Program-made: the position numbers and the translations under genes
In this document: positions 62,852 through 64,000 of the stretch, piece by piece
Position numbering within the stretch: the first letter of the stretch is position 1
How the letters are laid out: each line of letters starts with the position of its first letter
Origin: Streptomyces viridochromogenes DSM 40736
Lineage (GTDB): Bacteria > Actinomycetota > Actinomycetes > Streptomycetales > Streptomycetaceae
Assembly (NCBI RefSeq): GCF_000158955.1
Contig: NZ_GG657757.1
Location: forward strand, 5,910,692-5,974,691
Direction: 5' to 3'
Length of the DNA stretch: 64,000 bases
Notes under the pieces: generated by a model
What the model was told of the DNA's origin: nothing
What the model saw: the letters and a program-made list of their open reading frames with translations, nothing else
Database searches by the model: none

Positions 62852-63103
62852 ATGCCCAAGCAGCAGAACAAGAAGTCGGACACCAGCTCGGGCCAGGGCC
62901 TGCTCTGGCTGTTCGGCACCATCCTGGCCGTTCAGGGCTTCGGCTCGGCCGTCACGGAGGCCGGCTGGAACACGAGCTTCGGCGTCGCGGGCCTCCTGCG
63001 CGCGGCCCACGTACCGGCATGGGGAACGCTCCTGGTCGGCTGCGCGGGCGCCGCCCTGCTGGCAGTGGCGGCACGCCGTCACTTCACGAAGAGCGGCCGG
63101 TGA
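62852..63103 (+). CDS. Small two-segment membrane protein
   Basis: An 83-residue protein with hydrophobic stretches at about 17-34 and 56-73, a Lys/Gln/Ser-rich N-terminus and an Arg/Lys C-terminus. GGAGGGG lies before the ATG at 62852. Divergent from a TetR gene with twin operators between, so it may be an inducible small envelope protein. No family recognised. Its 3' end overlaps the antisense kinase remnant by 25 bases. Confidence 0.65.
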   Translation: MPKQQNKKSDTSSGQGLLWLFGTILAVQGFGSAVTEAGWNTSFGVAGLLRAAHVPAWGTLLVGCAGAALLAVAARRHFTKSGR

Positions 63104-63452
63104 GGTCGTTCACCCCGTCCGGGCCGGATGCGGAGCCGCACCTCGTAGCCGCCGTCGGCGGCGGGGCCGGGGTCGAAGGCGCCCTTGAGGAGTTCGGCGC
63201 GTTCCCTCAGGCCGACGAGGCCCCGGCGGGAGCCCGGCAGCGGCAGGGAGGGCCGGGTGGCCGCGGTGGTGGTGACCGTCATGCCGAAGGAGCCGTCGCC
63301 GTCCCGCCAGAGCCGCACGGTCGCGCAGGCGCCCGGCGCGTGCTCGCGCACGTTGGTCAGCGCCTCCTGCACCGTGCGGTAGACGCGCGCTGGGCCGGGG
63401 TGCCGATGCCGTGCGGGAGTTCACTGGCCAGGTCCGCTGACCAGCCTGCCAG
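63079..63452 (-). pseudogene. Sensor histidine kinase remnant (HATPase end), frameshifted
   Basis: The end of a NarL-type (LuxR-partnered) sensor kinase: LAGWSADLASELPHGIGTPAQRA in one frame and VYRTVQEALTNVREHAPGA, then PGSRRGLVGLRERAELLKGAF, in another. One missing base at GCG(G)TC near 63389 accounts for the shift. Dimerisation and membrane parts are absent; upstream is a 31-bp tandem duplication. The gene cannot work. Confidence 0.7.
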
Positions 63453-63495
63453 AGGCACGGGAGGCCTCTGACCGGTCTGCCAGAGGCACGGGAAG
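63434..63495. repeat. 31-bp tandem duplication at the break of the kinase remnant
   Basis: Units 63434-63464 and 63465-63495 match at about 27 of 31 positions (both contain CTGCCAGAGGCACGGGA). The duplication sits exactly where similarity to the kinase stops, so it may mark a rearrangement endpoint. Confidence 0.65.
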
Positions 63496-63526
63496 CCTCG
63501 CTGCGGTCCAGGCCGAGCGGGTCCGG

Positions 63527-64000
63527 TCAGCGACAGCGGCGGGAATTGAGCCGGGCGGCCCGGAGCGTCAGATGGTCACGCTCGGCGAGGTTGGTGGCCT
63601 TCCGGGCGGCCTCGGCGTAGAGCAGCGCCGCCGTGGTCAGATCGCCGTCGCGCTCGTGGAGGTACGCCGCCACCGCGGCGTGACGGGGCAGTGAGGCGTC
63701 GACGGCCGCGAGCGCCGCCAACCCCGCGCGCGGCCCGTCGGCCTCACCGACGGCGACCGCGCGGTTGAGCCGGACGACCGGGTTGTCCGTCAGCCGCGCG
63801 AGCTCGTCGTACCACTCGACGATCTGCACCCAGTCCGTCTCCCCGGCCGTGGGCGCGTCGGCGTGCAGTGCAGCGATGGCGGCCTGGGCCTGAAACTCGC
63901 CCAGCCGGTCCCGGGCGAGGGCCGCTTGCAGAATCCCGACGCCCTCGGCGATCGACGCGGTGTCCCACCGGCCGCGGTCCTGCTCGGCGAGCGGCACCAG
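63527..64000 (-). CDS. ECF sigma factor, C-terminal part (5' end outside window)
   Basis: The last 157 residues of an ECF42-type sigma factor: LVPLAEQDRGRWDTASIAEGV, then WVQIVEWYDELARLTDNPVVRLNRAVAVGEADGPRAGLAAL, the TPR-like domain also found in the sigma factor at 8469. The frame runs off the right edge. Sigma regions 2 and 4 are outside the window. Confidence 0.88.
   Translation of the reverse strand: MVPLAEQDRGRWDTASIAEGVGILQAALARDRLGEFQAQAAIAALHADAPTAGETDWVQIVEWYDELARLTDNPVVRLNRAVAVGEADGPRAGLAALAAVDASLPRHAAVAAYLHERDGDLTTAALLYAEAARKATNLAERDHLTLRAARLNSRRCR

Overview
The window is high-GC, densely coded DNA of the kind found in the conserved part of a Streptomyces chromosome. The evidence is strong third-position GC bias, frequent GTG and TTG starts, a four-gene conservon, nickel superoxide dismutase with its protease, actinobacterial 2-oxoglutarate decarboxylase (kgd), an HspR-type operator before lon, and a Ku/LigD pair. 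From memory, the order sodN - glutamate-type ABC transporter - malic enzyme - kgd - two-component system - lon - conservon - PBP/FtsW - Ku/LigD resembles the S. coelicolor SCO525x-SCO531x region. I see no rRNA, tRNA, CRISPR array, prophage or intact insertion sequence.

Layout, 1-12.7 kb: the 3' part of a Na+/H+ antiporter; a PLP-dependent deaminase; a family 2B encapsulin shell gene followed by its polyprenyl synthase cargo (2598-5285); a TetR/reductase divergent pair; a YciI protein with an ECF sigma factor; a deletion scar joining remnants of a VOC gene and a PiT phosphate transporter; sodN and its maturation protease, divergent; a CGNR regulator; and a decayed methyltransferase pseudogene. 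12.7-22.1 kb: a polar amino acid ABC transporter, malic enzyme, a quinone-type oxidoreductase, a small HTH plus Clp-N-domain pair behind a probably leaderless promoter with two inverted repeats, and a DUF4097/PadR operon with a perfect palindromic operator.

22.2-28.8 kb is the most interesting block. A Trypco1-type (CU044_2847) protein, a trypsin-like protease with a VMAP-C-like tail, a MoxR AAA ATPase and a SAV_2336-type vWA-TPR protein lie in one tight operon. This matches the predicted NTP-dependent vWA-MoxR-VMAP conflict systems, where a protease effector is held in check by an ATPase/vWA chaperone pair.

28.9-41.1 kb: kgd (apparently frameshifted in its Ala/Pro linker), a two-component system, a spermidine-synthase-like protein, a membrane protein with a repetitive N-terminal tail, lon, MarR, and a PP2C-like phosphatase. 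41.4-47.4 kb: a conservon (sensor kinase, roadblock, DUF742, GTPase) with a styrene/indole monooxygenase-like gene; the kinase is apparently frameshifted near its C-terminus. 47.3-64 kb: NlpC/P60 peptidase, TetR, two divergent diiron oxygenase-like genes, PBP and FtsW/RodA genes, an orphan kinase with a lipoprotein, a dual-specificity phosphatase, a NERD protein, LigD polymerase domain and Ku, Asp23, a TetR with twin operators, a histidine kinase remnant, and the 3' part of a second ECF sigma gene.

Several genes are broken: PiT, VOC, methyltransferase and sensor kinase remnants, plus the two apparent frameshifts in genes expected to be intact. The remnants look like real decay. The two frameshifts could be sequence errors and should be checked against reads.
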